In this document: piece by piece, positions 35,864-45,800 of the stretch
Layout: each line of letters begins with the position of its first letter
Numbering within the stretch: the stretch's first letter is position 1
NCBI RefSeq assembly: GCF_000375585.1
Contig: NZ_AQWP01000012.1
Coordinates: forward strand, 62,001-126,000
DNA from: Sinorhizobium meliloti 4H41
GTDB taxonomy: Bacteria > Pseudomonadota > Alphaproteobacteria > Rhizobiales > Rhizobiaceae
Reading direction: 5' to 3'
DNA length: 64,000 bases
The notes under the pieces: model-generated
Seen by the model: only the letters and a program-made list of their open reading frames with translations
Told to the model about the DNA's origin: nothing
Databases searched by the model: none
Made by a program: the position numbers and the translations under genes

Positions 35864-36376
35864 ATGGAAAGCTCACGCCCGCCGGAGGAGATAATTCCTC
35901 TCATCAGCCTGCGCCGCGCCGATGAGGCAATCGGCGTCGTGGCGCTCCTCGTCATCGTCTTCTCGATCCTCTGGGGGGTCGTCAGCCGTTATGTCTTCCC
36001 CCAGCCGGCCGCCTGGACCTATGAGCTGGCGATGATGGCCTTCGCCTATCTCGTCTTCTTCGGTGCCGTCGCCGGCGTCCGTCTCGGCACGCACGCGGCG
36101 ATCGACGTGCTTGTCGCGGCTCTCCCGGACAGCTGGCGAAAAGCCGTCGCCTGGTTCAACTATCTGCTGCTGGCACTCTTCTTCATCGTCATGACCATCC
36201 TCTTCGCGTGGCAGGCCTGGATCTCACGCAATGTGCATACGATCGCACTCGATCTGTCGCGCAGCCTGTCCTATGCGCCTCTGGCGCTCGCCTCTGCCGG
36301 GATGTTCGTCCAGCATCTGATCGTCGAGAGGCCCTGGACCGTCCGTCAGCATCGCAATTTGGAATCGTTGATATGA
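35864..36376 (+). CDS. TRAP transporter small permease subunit (DctQ family)
   Basis: A 170-residue protein with four predicted membrane spans (VVALLVIVFSILWGVVSRYV near 22, MMAFAYLVFFGAVAGVRLG near 58, FNYLLLALFFIVMTILFAWQ near 95, and one near 135). The fragment GVRLGTHAAIDVLV is the conserved DctQ motif. GAGG four bases before the ATG at 35864 supports the start. Its stop codon overlaps the dctM start (ATGA), so the two permease subunits are coupled. It would work with the upstream binding protein, which is frameshifted in this sequence. Confidence 0.9.
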   Translation: MESSRPPEEIIPLISLRRADEAIGVVALLVIVFSILWGVVSRYVFPQPAAWTYELAMMAFAYLVFFGAVAGVRLGTHAAIDVLVAALPDSWRKAVAWFNYLLLALFFIVMTILFAWQAWISRNVHTIALDLSRSLSYAPLALASAGMFVQHLIVERPWTVRQHRNLESLI

Positions 36377-37686
36377 CCCTGTTCCATTTGGCCGGTCCCT
36401 CGCTTCTCGTCGTCGTCCTGTTCTTGCTGTCGACGCCGATCACCTGGGCCATGGCGATCGGAGCGTTCGCTTTCTTCCTCATCAATATGGACATGATCCC
36501 GCTCGCCAATTTCGCCCAGGAAATGGCGGAGGGCAGCCAGTCCGTGTCCTTGTTGGCGCTGCCGCTGTTCGTTCTTGCCGGCTGCATCATGAACGCGTCC
36601 GGCATCACCCGGCGCCTTTTGGCGCTTGCGGACGTGCTTGTCGGCCACATGACGGGCGCGCTGGCGCAGATGTGCACCGTGCTCGGCACCTTGCTCGGCG
36701 GACTTACCGCATCTGCAAATGCCGATGCGGCGATGCTCGCCAAGACGCTCGGCGTCGAGATGTCGCAACGGGGCTACAGCCGGGCCTTTGCCGCGGTCAT
36801 CACATCGTCGGCGGCCATCATCACCAGCCTCATTCCGCCGTCGATCGGTCTTATCGTCTATGGTTTTCTCGCGGAGACGTCCATCGGCCGGCTCTTCGCA
36901 GCGGGTGTGGTGCCTGGCCTCGTGCTGGCGACCGGGCTCATGGTCACCACCTATTTCATCGCGCGCAAGCGCGGTTACAAGCCGTTGCGCAAGGAGCGCG
37001 CCACCCGCGCGGAGGGCATCCGGGCGCTGATCGACGGGCTCTGGGCGCTGTCGATCCCGGTGGTGATCTTCGCCGGTACGCGATACGGTCTTTTCACGAC
37101 CACAGAAGCCGGTGCGGTGGTCGTCGTCTATGTGCTCTTCGTCGCCGTGTTCGGTTACCGCGAATTCACCTTCCGCCAGATCCCGGAGGTGCTTGCCGAG
37201 GCGGTGCGCGATTCGGCCGTGGTCATGATCATGATCTGCGCGGCGGCAGCCTTCGGTTTCTATCTCGCCTGGGAGCAGGTGCCGCAGGCCATGTCCGGCT
37301 GGCTCGGCGAAGCCACCGACAATCCGCTCCTGATGCTGCTCCTCATCAACGTCCTGCTGATCGTCATCGGCACGGCGATCGAGGGGTCGGCGGCACTGAT
37401 CATTCTGACGCCGATGCTGATTCCGATCATCGATGGCGTCGGCATCGATCGCGTGCATTTCGGCGTCGTGTTTATCACGAACCTGACCATCGCCGGCATC
37501 ACGCCGCCAGTCGGGGGATTGATGTACATTTCGTCCATGGTGCTGAAAGTGCCGATGATGGCCTATGCCCGCGAGGTGCTGCCATACTTGGCGATGATGA
37601 TGGTCATTCTCGTCATGCTGAGCATGTTCCCCCAGCTGTCGCTTTGGCTGCCGAACCTGGTCTATGGGACGACGGCGGTCCAATAG
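36373..37686 (+). CDS. TRAP transporter large permease subunit (DctM family)
   Basis: A 437-residue membrane protein with about twelve spans. GLTASANADAAMLAKTLGVE and TSSAAIITSLIPPSIGLIVY are the two ion-binding hairpin signatures of DctM, and ITNLTIAGITPPVGGLMYIS is the repeat in the C-terminal half. These proteins use the sodium gradient to import organic acids or related ligands. The ATG at 36373 overlaps the dctQ stop. A start at 36208 would overlap dctQ by 160 bp and is unlikely. Confidence 0.93.
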   Translation: MTLFHLAGPSLLVVVLFLLSTPITWAMAIGAFAFFLINMDMIPLANFAQEMAEGSQSVSLLALPLFVLAGCIMNASGITRRLLALADVLVGHMTGALAQMCTVLGTLLGGLTASANADAAMLAKTLGVEMSQRGYSRAFAAVITSSAAIITSLIPPSIGLIVYGFLAETSIGRLFAAGVVPGLVLATGLMVTTYFIARKRGYKPLRKERATRAEGIRALIDGLWALSIPVVIFAGTRYGLFTTTEAGAVVVVYVLFVAVFGYREFTFRQIPEVLAEAVRDSAVVMIMICAAAAFGFYLAWEQVPQAMSGWLGEATDNPLLMLLLINVLLIVIGTAIEGSAALIILTPMLIPIIDGVGIDRVHFGVVFITNLTIAGITPPVGGLMYISSMVLKVPMMAYAREVLPYLAMMMVILVMLSMFPQLSLWLPNLVYGTTAVQ

Positions 37687-37772
37687 CGCGACGAAATACG
37701 GCCTCTGCGCCATTGTGGCGCATAGGCCGGAAACGGTTCCGATAATCCCGACTTCTTACGCAGGTACTGACC

Positions 37773-38324
37773 ATGGATGAGTTCACGCCCACCGTCGGAG
37801 TTTCTTCGACACGTCCCGCCGACATGCCGGAAGACCATGCCGCCTTGCCGGTCTGGAACGCCGAAAACTGGTTCTACGAGGATTGGCCCGTCGGTCAGCG
37901 CATCCGGTCGTTACGCCGCACGATTGGCGAGAGCGATAGCCACCTCTTCAATACCCTGGTCGTCGACATCCATCCTTATGTCCAGGATCAGATGTTTGCG
38001 GAGCGGGAAGGCATCTTCGGCCGTCGCCTCGTTGCCGGCGCCTTCGTGTTCTCGGCCGGTCTCGGCCTCGTCGCCACCAACTGCGTCAACGCCTTTTCCT
38101 ATGGCTACGACAAGCTCCGGTTCATCAAGCCGGTCTTCATCGATGACACCATCTACACGATCCGGACCAACATGGAAAAAACGCCCCGCTACAAAGACCT
38201 CGGGCTCATTCGCGCCAGCTACCAGGTCTTCAAGAACGAGGGCGAGCTGGTGCTCTACTGCGAGCATCTGCAAACGGTGAAATATAAGAACCCGGCGGAT
38301 TTTGCCGGCAAGACCGAGAAGTAG
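37773..38324 (+). CDS. MaoC-like (R)-hydratase / acyl dehydratase
   Basis: A 183-residue hot-dog-fold protein. [20 protein letters not shown], then [20 protein letters not shown] and [17 protein letters not shown] match MaoC dehydratases of the mesaconyl-CoA/beta-methylmalyl-CoA hydratase type, where the Asp-His catalytic pair lies in the SDSHLFN region. It follows dctM by 86 bp in the same direction. Together they suggest that an organic acid is imported and handled as a CoA thioester, but no CoA ligase or transferase is adjacent. Confidence 0.82.
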   Translation: MDEFTPTVGVSSTRPADMPEDHAALPVWNAENWFYEDWPVGQRIRSLRRTIGESDSHLFNTLVVDIHPYVQDQMFAEREGIFGRRLVAGAFVFSAGLGLVATNCVNAFSYGYDKLRFIKPVFIDDTIYTIRTNMEKTPRYKDLGLIRASYQVFKNEGELVLYCEHLQTVKYKNPADFAGKTEK

Positions 38325-38340
38325 AAAACAGAAACCGAAG

Positions 38341-38392
38341 AAAACGAGCGTTCGCTTGCCGGCGTCGCCGTAATCGGCATGAGCTCGTTTTT
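38341..38392 (+). terminator. terminator after the MaoC-like gene
   Basis: Arms AAAACGAGC (38341-38349) and GCTCGTTTT (38383-38391), with a further T, enclose a GC-rich inner region that can fold by itself. It starts 16 bp after the stop codon and would close the TRAP-MaoC transcript. Confidence 0.6.
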
Positions 38393-38495
38393 CCCTCGCA
38401 TCCTGTTGCACCGCCGGGTCTCGTAGCGCAACCTTTATCCAAAATTCCGTTGGCCGACATATTCCATCAATCGCATGTACTCATGCGAACACGGA

Positions 38496-38533
38496 ATAAA
38501 AACGTTTATATTTTTCGTTGAAATCGTTTTTAT
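38496..38533. promoter_or_regulatory. paired LacI-type operator upstream of LacI regulator 1
   Basis: Arms ATAAAAACG (38496-38504) and CGTTTTTAT (38525-38533) form a 9-bp inverted repeat with CG steps 22 bp apart. The first arm runs into AAACGTTTAT, a CG-centred box of the kind bound by LacI-family dimers. It lies 33 bp before the regulator's start codon. Related boxes occur at 45891-45925 and 52941-52948. Confidence 0.6.
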
Positions 38534-38565
38534 CAGCTGATACGGCTTTCGTCGGGAGGCCGATC

Positions 38566-39633
38566 ATGGAAAACACGCAGTCGCCGCGCGCACGGCCGGG
38601 GATCAAGGCTCTGGCCGAGGCTACGGGCTATTCCATTGCGACCGTGTCGAAGGCGCTCAACGGCTCTCCCATGGTTGCCCCAGCCACGAAGGCGCTCATC
38701 CATCGTGCCGCTACGGAGATCGGCTATCGTGCCAACGCCCGCGGCATGGCGCTGAGGACCGGCCGGACCTGCCAGGCTGCCGTGCTCATGCCGGTAACGG
38801 CTGCGCGCGACTATGAATGGGATGGCGTCGAATATACCCAGATCCTCAGCGGCATCAGTCAGGCGCTGGAAGGCAGCGACTATCGCATGTCGGTCCATGT
38901 CGTGCGCAATGTGGAGGACGGCTGCGAGGCGGCGCGCCGGGTCATCGATGAGGGTCTGGCGGACGGACTGATATTCTCAGGCATACGCGCCGACGACCCG
39001 CGCATCGATCTTCTGGTCGAGAGCCGATTTCCCTTCGTCTCTCTCGGTCGCTGTCGGAAGCCCCTCGATTACGCACATGTCGACATCGACAACGAATGGG
39101 CGGCCCATGCGGCGACCGCCCGGCTGATCGCCGGCGGACACCGGCGGATCGCGCTCGTCAATCCGCTCAGGCATCTCTCCTACGCCGAGGACAGGGTGGA
39201 CGGCTTCATGCGGGCTTTTCGCGAGACGGGGCTACCGCCGTCCGACGATCTGATCGCCGAAGGCGATCTCTCTACCCAGTTCGGCCGCGAGAGCGCGCTC
39301 GGTCTTCTCGACGCGGCGCGGCCGCCGACGGCCTTCGTCTGCAGCAACGAGTCGACCACGCTCGGCGTGCTTTCGGGCCTGGGCTCGCGTGGACGGCGGA
39401 TCGGCGTCGATGTCGACGTGGTCGCCTATGACGACATCAATGTCAGCGCCTATTTCACGCCGCCGATCACGACCTTCTATCAGCCCATCGAGATACTCGG
39501 GCGAACCCTCGGGGAGTTTCTGCTGCGGCGCATGGCGGGAGAGGACGCGCAAACGTTGAAGCAGGTTTTCAGGCCAACGCTGATCGAGAGGCAGCCCGAC
39601 AATCTCGGCGGGCGCCTGGCGCAGTCGGCGTAG
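38566..39633 (+). CDS. LacI-family transcriptional regulator 1
   Basis: A 355-residue repressor-type protein. The helix-turn-helix IKALAEATGYSIATVSKALN and the hinge helix ANARGMALRTGR are followed by a periplasmic-binding-like domain (DGLIFSGIRADDPRIDLLV, DVVAYDDINVSAYFTPPIT). GGGAGG six bases before the ATG at 38566 sets the start. It is a clear paralogue of the second LacI protein at 51871 over its whole length. It starts an apparent operon with the binding protein, permease, SDR and kinase-aminotransferase fusion, and has a paired operator in front, so it probably controls itself. Confidence 0.93.
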   Translation: MENTQSPRARPGIKALAEATGYSIATVSKALNGSPMVAPATKALIHRAATEIGYRANARGMALRTGRTCQAAVLMPVTAARDYEWDGVEYTQILSGISQALEGSDYRMSVHVVRNVEDGCEAARRVIDEGLADGLIFSGIRADDPRIDLLVESRFPFVSLGRCRKPLDYAHVDIDNEWAAHAATARLIAGGHRRIALVNPLRHLSYAEDRVDGFMRAFRETGLPPSDDLIAEGDLSTQFGRESALGLLDAARPPTAFVCSNESTTLGVLSGLGSRGRRIGVDVDVVAYDDINVSAYFTPPITTFYQPIEILGRTLGEFLLRRMAGEDAQTLKQVFRPTLIERQPDNLGGRLAQSA

Positions 39634-39663
39634 GAAAAGAATTCACAACGGAGGAGAACCAAG

Positions 39664-40410
39664 GTGAAAACACTTGTAATTGGACTTGCGATCGCGGCCC
39701 TCGCCTCAGGCGGCGCGGCGTCCGCCGATCTCGGGGGGAAGCTGCTGAAGGTCGGCTCGGACACGACCTCGCCGCCGATGGAGAGCGTCGATCCCGCGAC
39801 AGGCCAGATCGTCGGTTTCGATATCGACGTGGTGAATGCGATCTGCGCAAAGATCAACTGCCAGGCGGAATTCGTGACCACCGGTTGGGACGGCATTTTC
39901 GCAGCGCTCGATCAGGGCAACTTCGATCTCGTCGCCTCGGGCGTGTCGATCACCGAGGAACGCAAGAAGGCCATGGATTTCTCCGATCCCTACATCGTCA
40001 ACAGCCAGGCGGTGCTGATGCGGGTCGAGGACCAGGGCGTGTCGCTGGAAGACTTCAAGTCGAAGGGGAAGAAGCTCTCCGCTCAGGCCAACACCACGGA
40101 TGCGCAGGTCGCCGAAGGGGTGGTCGGCAAAGAAAACGTCGTCGCCTATGACAGCTTCAGCGCCGCGATCATCGCGCTCAAGAACAAAGATGTCGACGGC
40201 GTCGTCATCAACGGGGCCAATGCTGCCGCTTACGAACGCGAGTTCGTCGGCGAACTCGTGGTCGCGATCCGGGACCTCGAATCCGATCCGCTCGGCCTCG
40301 TCTTCCGCAAGGGCGATGCCAACGTCGCCGCCTTCAACGAAGGACTGAAGATGATCCGCGACGACGGCACGCTGGATCAGCTCGTCAACAGATACTGGGG
40401 CGTGAAGTAA
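39664..40410 (+). CDS. amino-acid-type ABC transporter periplasmic binding protein
   Basis: A 248-residue protein with signal peptide (VKTLVIGLAIAALASGGAASA) and the solute-binding family 3 fold: GFDIDVVNAICAKINCQAEF, GWDGIFAALDQGNFDLVASG, TEERKKAMDFSDPYIVNSQA. The GTG at 39664 has GGAGGAG ahead. Family members bind polar amino acids or opines; here a positively charged or amino-alcohol ligand would suit the enzyme downstream, which is inference. It lies 30 bp after LacI regulator 1, with a hairpin after its stop. Confidence 0.92.
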   Translation: MKTLVIGLAIAALASGGAASADLGGKLLKVGSDTTSPPMESVDPATGQIVGFDIDVVNAICAKINCQAEFVTTGWDGIFAALDQGNFDLVASGVSITEERKKAMDFSDPYIVNSQAVLMRVEDQGVSLEDFKSKGKKLSAQANTTDAQVAEGVVGKENVVAYDSFSAAIIALKNKDVDGVVINGANAAAYEREFVGELVVAIRDLESDPLGLVFRKGDANVAAFNEGLKMIRDDGTLDQLVNRYWGVK

Positions 40411-40423
40411 CCTCATCCGAGCA

Positions 40424-40449
40424 CCCCGGAGCGGTTCTGCGCTCCGGGG
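40424..40449. other. stem-loop between binding-protein and permease genes
   Basis: Arms CCCCGGAGC (40424-40432) and GCTCCGGGG (40441-40449) pair perfectly over eight bases. Position and form fit an mRNA-stabilising element after a highly expressed binding-protein gene. Confidence 0.55.
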
Positions 40450-40482
40450 CCGAATTTCTGCGCAGAATCCCCGGAGGGATGA

Positions 40483-42132
40483 ATGTCGTTCCTGAGAAGC
40501 GTGCGGCCCAGCAATCTGATCATTCTGACAGCGCTGCCGTTCATCATCTATCTTTTCGCCTCCTCCGGTGACTACCAACGTTCGCTGAGAGCCATTCTCG
40601 GAGTCGAGAACGGCTCGTCCGCCTTCGTACCTGGCTTCCTTGCCCTGCTCGTCGCCTTCGGCTCGGGTATCGCCGTTCTCGTCTTTTCGCGCGCCAAGGC
40701 GCCGCGGCCGCGGCTGGCGCTCGCTGCCGCCGTGCTCAATCTCGCTGCGGCGGCCATCTTGCTTCTGAGCGACGCCGTTCATCCCTACCTTGCGTCGGTC
40801 GTCGCCAATGCCGTCGATCCCTTCACGTCCGATCTCGTCGTGAAGGGACTTAGCCCCCGGCGATTGACGGACGCCGCGGACATGACCCTGCGCGGCATCG
40901 AAACCGTGCTTTTTCCGGCCTACTTCGCGCTGACCCTGTTCGGCTCCATGCTTTTCTTCGGTGCCGGCAAGGCGTCTGCGCGGGAAAGCATCCTGCATCG
41001 CGCAGGAGCGTGGAGCATCGGCCTCGTCAACGGTACGGGGCTCCTGTTCATCCTCTTCTTTGCGCATATCGCCTTTGCCGCCGGCGTGGCGACCACGGTC
41101 CGCGCGGCCATTGCCGCCTATCTTCTCGCTGCGATCATCGGCCTCATCTGGGTCGGATTGCTTCAGTTGCATTATACGGCGCGCACCAGCCTCTTCTTCG
41201 CGCTCGCGACCCTCGGCCTGGTGCTCGTCGCCGCCTGGTTCCTGTTGCAGCCTCGCACGCCCTATGTGCTTGCGGGGCGGCTCGACGGCAGGGTCGCGAT
41301 CGTCAGCAACACGCCGTCCGGCCTCATAGGCGCGGTGCGCTTCGGCCAATATCCGGGCGCGCCCGCTGAAGAGGCGGCGGTACGAACCTTCCTTGGCCCG
41401 GCGGAGGCAGTCGCGGCGATGGAAAAGGACGAGGTGACGGCCGCGCTTCTGCCGGCCGAAGCCCTGCCCGGGGGCTTGCCGCTCCTTTGGGAAACGGCGG
41501 CTTTGAACGATCGAGACCGGGCCGCAGGCATAACTTTTGCCGTCCTGGCAATCATCCTCGGTCTGCTCACCTTCGGCGGCTATCTGCACCGTCGTCATCC
41601 CCTGGCGATCGGCTCGGAATTCGTCGTCGATACGATCCGCGGCATTCCGATGCTGGTGATCGTGCTCTATGTCGGCCTGCCCTTGAGCGGCGCGTTGAAG
41701 GATGTGACGCAGGGCGTGCTCGATCCGCCGAATCTGATGCGCGGCATCGTCGCCATGGCGCTTGCCTATTCCGCCTATCTGGCGGAAATCTTCCGCTCCG
41801 GCATCAACGCCATCCCGGTCGGCCAGATCGAAGCGGCGCGCAGCATCGGGCTCAACCGGTGGCAGACGGCGCGGCTGGTGGTCCTGCCGCAGGCGTTCCG
41901 GATCATCATTCCACCGCTCGGCAACGAGCTGATCGCGATCCTCAAGGACACGTCGCTCCTGTCGATTCTGTCGATCCGCGACATCACCCAGCGCATGCGC
42001 GAGTTCCAGTCGGCGAGTTTCCTGCCCTTTGCGCCCTATAACTCGGCAGCCATCTTCTACATCTTCCTGACGCTCGCGGCGGCGAGCCTCATCAACATGA
42101 TCGAGCGGAAATATGACATCAAGCATCGATAG
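40483..42132 (+). CDS. HisM-type ABC permease with a large extra N-terminal membrane region
   Basis: A 549-residue protein. The last 200 residues (about 347-545) are an ordinary amino-acid ABC permease, with SEFVVDTIRGIPMLVIVLYV and the ATPase-contact loop EAARSIGLNRWQTARLVVLP. Before it come about 260 residues with roughly eight membrane spans, then a soluble 80-residue segment (AGRLDGRVAIVSNTPSGLIG to AALLPAEALPG) that looks like a piece of a periplasmic binding fold. Normal HisM proteins have about 230 residues. No ABC ATPase gene is adjacent, so it must borrow one. It lies between the binding protein and the SDR. Confidence 0.85.
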   Translation: MSFLRSVRPSNLIILTALPFIIYLFASSGDYQRSLRAILGVENGSSAFVPGFLALLVAFGSGIAVLVFSRAKAPRPRLALAAAVLNLAAAAILLLSDAVHPYLASVVANAVDPFTSDLVVKGLSPRRLTDAADMTLRGIETVLFPAYFALTLFGSMLFFGAGKASARESILHRAGAWSIGLVNGTGLLFILFFAHIAFAAGVATTVRAAIAAYLLAAIIGLIWVGLLQLHYTARTSLFFALATLGLVLVAAWFLLQPRTPYVLAGRLDGRVAIVSNTPSGLIGAVRFGQYPGAPAEEAAVRTFLGPAEAVAAMEKDEVTAALLPAEALPGGLPLLWETAALNDRDRAAGITFAVLAIILGLLTFGGYLHRRHPLAIGSEFVVDTIRGIPMLVIVLYVGLPLSGALKDVTQGVLDPPNLMRGIVAMALAYSAYLAEIFRSGINAIPVGQIEAARSIGLNRWQTARLVVLPQAFRIIIPPLGNELIAILKDTSLLSILSIRDITQRMREFQSASFLPFAPYNSAAIFYIFLTLAAASLINMIERKYDIKHR

Positions 42133-42826
42133 GAGACGGGAAGAGGGGCCGCGCACGGTGCTGATCACCGGTGCATCGCGGGGCCTGGGTCAGGAACTTG
42201 CACGGCAATATGCAGCCGCCGGCTGGCAGGTGATCGCCTGCGTCCGCCAACCGTCGGCGAGGGATGGGGAAACCGGCATCGAACGTCGGATACTCGATGT
42301 CACGGACGCGAGGTCGATGGCGGCGCTTGCCGAAAGCCTCGGCGAGCAGCCGATCGATGTCCTCATCAACAATGCCGGAGTCCGCGGCGACACGGGCGGA
42401 CTGTCGACCGTCAGGCGCGAGGATTTCCTGGAGGTCATGCGCGTCAATGCCCTGGCGCCGATCCTGATCGTGCAGGCGCTGCTGCGAAATCTCCTCGCTG
42501 GCGGCGATCGCATCGTCGCCAATATCAGCAGCCGCGCAGGATCGCTCGCCGAGGGCACGCTCGACGATGACGAAGGAGACTATGCCTATCGTTGCTCGAA
42601 AGCGGCGCTGAACATGGCCACGGTCAAGCTCGCCCAGGATTTGCGCCCCCACCGGGTCACCGTGCTGTCGCTCCACCCCGGCTGGGTCAGAACCGATATG
42701 GGCGGCCATCAGGCGAGCGTGCCGGTTGCGGAAAGCGCCGCCGGCCTGAAGGCGATCATCGACCGGGCCGGGCTCGCCGAGAGCGGCAGCTTCCGGGCCT
42801 TCGACGGAAGAACGGTATCGTGGTGA
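42113..42826 (+). CDS. short-chain dehydrogenase/reductase (C-factor-like)
   Basis: A 237-residue SDR. VLITGASRGLGQELARQYAA is the NAD(P)-binding motif, NNAGVRGDTGG follows near 85, and the catalytic residues fall in NISSRAGSLAEG and AYRCSKAALNMA. VTVLSLHPGWVRTDMGGHQA is typical of the C-factor (CsgA) branch. Its start overlaps the permease end by 20 bp, so it is co-transcribed. In this operon it could reduce or oxidise an aldehyde or hydroxy product of the following enzyme; that is inference. Confidence 0.88.
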   Translation: MTSSIDRRREEGPRTVLITGASRGLGQELARQYAAAGWQVIACVRQPSARDGETGIERRILDVTDARSMAALAESLGEQPIDVLINNAGVRGDTGGLSTVRREDFLEVMRVNALAPILIVQALLRNLLAGGDRIVANISSRAGSLAEGTLDDDEGDYAYRCSKAALNMATVKLAQDLRPHRVTVLSLHPGWVRTDMGGHQASVPVAESAAGLKAIIDRAGLAESGSFRAFDGRTVSW

Positions 42827-42839
42827 AGCGAGTGGGACG

Positions 42840-45800
42840 ATGACGACGAGCGAGTTCAAGAACGTGCAGGAAATCGAAGCAATCGAAGCGCTGCTCGCCC
42901 GCGAATACGGCGTCGCGGGAGAAACCGTGGCGCTGCCCGGCGAGCACGATCTCAATTTCCGTATTCAGGCGAGCGACGGTCGCGCGTTCCTCCTGAAACT
43001 GCATGCCCTCGGCGCGCCCGAGGAGCTCGACATGCAGATTGCCGTTCTCGACCATCTCGCGCGCGAGGCGACGGATCTGCCCGTCTCGAAGGCCCTGCCG
43101 AGCCGCTCCGGTGTCTCGTTCATCCGCGTCGAATTCAAAGGAGAGCGTGTCGCACGTCTGCTGACGTGGCTGCCCGGGGAGATCTGGGCACGAGCCGCCA
43201 ACCGCACGAGCAACAGCGTCGAGACTCTTGGGGCGCTGCTCGGCAAGCTCGACCGCAGCCTCGCCGGTTTCTCGCATCCCGGCGCCAGGAGAGAGTACGC
43301 CTGGGATATCGCACGGGCGGAAATGCACCTCGCCAACGTCGTTCTGATCGAGGATGTGGAGAAGCGGAGCGCGGTTCGCGCGATCCTCGATCACTTCGTC
43401 TCCACCGTGCTGCCGCGCCTTGAGGCGTGCCCCCGGCAGGTCATCCACAACGATGCCAATGACTATAACGTGCTCGTCGGCGCCGACGGCTGCGTCAGCG
43501 GACTGCTCGACTTCGGCGATATGGTCGAGAGCTATCGGGTGGTGGAAGTGGCCGTCGCCTCCGCCTATGCGCTGATCGGCACGCCGGATCCGATCGGCGC
43601 CATCGCGCGGCTGGCGGGCGCCTATCACGGCGTCAATCCGCTCGGCGAAACGGAGGCCGAGCTGATCTTCGATCTCGTGCGCACCCGCTACGCCGTCAGC
43701 ATGTGCATGGCGGCAAGGCAGATCCGCGACAACCCCGAGAACACCTATCTGCTCGTCAGCCAGGAGGACGTCTGGCGCGAACTGAAACGCCTCGAACAAG
43801 AGAACCGCTCGTTCGCCATCGCCCGCCTTCGCGACGCCTGCGGCTTCGCACCCATCCCGAGGGCCGCACGGGTGGTGCGGTGGCTGGAGCGCAATGCGCA
43901 TGATTTTTCGGGCGTCATCAAGCCGGGCATTGCAAGACCGAAGGCAGCCGTCTTCGATTTTTCGGCGAACAGCCCGGAGAACTGGGCAGGTCTCGACAAG
44001 GACGTGGCGCAAGCGCGCATCGACGCCCATATTCATGCGGAGGGGGCGGATTTCGGCCTTGGCCTCTACGGGGAGGACAGAGCGGTCTACAAGGGTGACG
44101 CCTACCAGGCGACTGCAAGCCTGCGCCGCACGATTCATCTCGGCATCGATCTCTTCGCTCCCGCCAACGAGCCGGTGCATGCACCCTTCGCCGGCAAGGT
44201 CGCCTTCTACCATGACGACGCGGTCCCTTACGGTTTCGGGCCGACAATTCTGCTCGAACACACGACGGGCGAGGGCGACACGTTCTGGACGCTCTACGGG
44301 CATCTCTCGCGTGAAAGCGCCTCACGGCTTTCGATCGGCCAGCCGGTCGCCAGGGGCGAAGCTTTCGCGAACCTGGGGGATCGCGCCGAAAACGGCGGCT
44401 GGGTTCCGCACCTGCATTTCCAGATCGTCACCGATCATCTCGGCCTCGAGGGCCGCATCCACGGCGTCGGAGTCAGAGAGCAGTGGCAGGTCTGGCGGGA
44501 GATCAGCCCCGATCCGAGCGTCGTGCTCGGCCTTTCCGTTCCGGCGTCGGTGATTGTCGAGCGCGACAAGGCGTTCCTGGTGCGCGAACGCCAGCGCCGC
44601 ATCGGTCGTTCCTTAAGCATCGCCTACGGCGCGGCGCCTCTGAAGATCGTCGCCGGCGAGGGCGCCTACCTGATCGATGACGAGGGCAGGCGCTGGCTCG
44701 ACATGGTCAACAATGTCTGCCATGTCGGCCATTGCCATCCACGCGTCGTGAAGGCGGCGCAGATGCAGATGGCGCGGCTCAATACCAATTCGCGCTATCT
44801 GCATGACAGTCTGGTGGAATATTCTCGACGGCTTGCGGCGCTCTTCCCTGATCCGCTGAACGTCTGCTTCTTCGTCAATTCCGGCAGCGAAGCCAACGAT
44901 CTCGCGATCCGGCTGGCGCGCGCCTATACCGGCAACCGCGACGTCATCACCGTCGATCACGCCTATCACGGCCATCTGACGAGCCTGATCGATGTCAGTC
45001 CCTATAAATTCGCGGGCAAGGGCGGGGAAGGGCGGCCGGCGCATGTGCGGGTTGCCGAGATGCCGGACCTCTATCGGGGACGCTATCGCTATGGCGATAC
45101 GGACGCGGGGCGCAAATATGCCGAGGACGTGCAGCGGCAGATCGATGCGCTGGCGGCGGAAGGGCGCAAACCCGCGCTCTTCTTCAGCGAGGGCATTCTC
45201 GGCACGGGCGGCCAACTGGTTCTGCCGGATGGCTATCTCAGCGAGGCCTATGCGCATGTGCGTGCGGCCGGCGGGCTGTGCCTCGCGGACGAGGTTCAGG
45301 TGGGGTTCGGCCGCGTCGGCAGTCACATGTGGGCGCATGAGACGCAAGGAGTCGTGCCCGACATCGTCACCATGGGCAAGCCGATCGGCAACGGCCACCC
45401 GATGGCGGCTGTGGTGACCACCGAGGCGATTGCTGCGGCCTTTGCAAACGGAATGGAATATTTCAACACCTTCGGCGGAAATCCGGTATCGGCCGAGATC
45501 GGCCTCGCCGTACTCGACGTCATCCGGGACGAGCGCCTGATGCACCATTGCGCGGTCGTCGGAAACCGTCTGATGGATGGAGCGCGCGAACTCGCCAGCC
45601 GCCACACGATCATCGGCGACGTGCGCGGCTATGGTCTCTTCAACGGCATCGAGCTCGTGCGCGATCGCGACACCCTCGAACCGGCCGCAGCGGAGCTCGA
45701 CTTCGTCATTGCCGAAATGAAGGACAGGCACCGCATCCTGCTGTCGAGCGAGGGACCGCAGCACAACGTACTGAAGATCAAGCCGCCCGCGCCCTTCAGC

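Noticed and set aside
36208-36372. N-terminal extension of dctM
   Set aside because: It would overlap dctQ by more than 160 bp; the ATG at 36373 overlaps the dctQ stop as ATGA, the usual coupling.
39706-42168. 820-codon leftward frame opposite the binding-protein and permease genes
   Set aside because: Long but antisense to two genes with clear families, and extremely rich in charged residues and without any motif.
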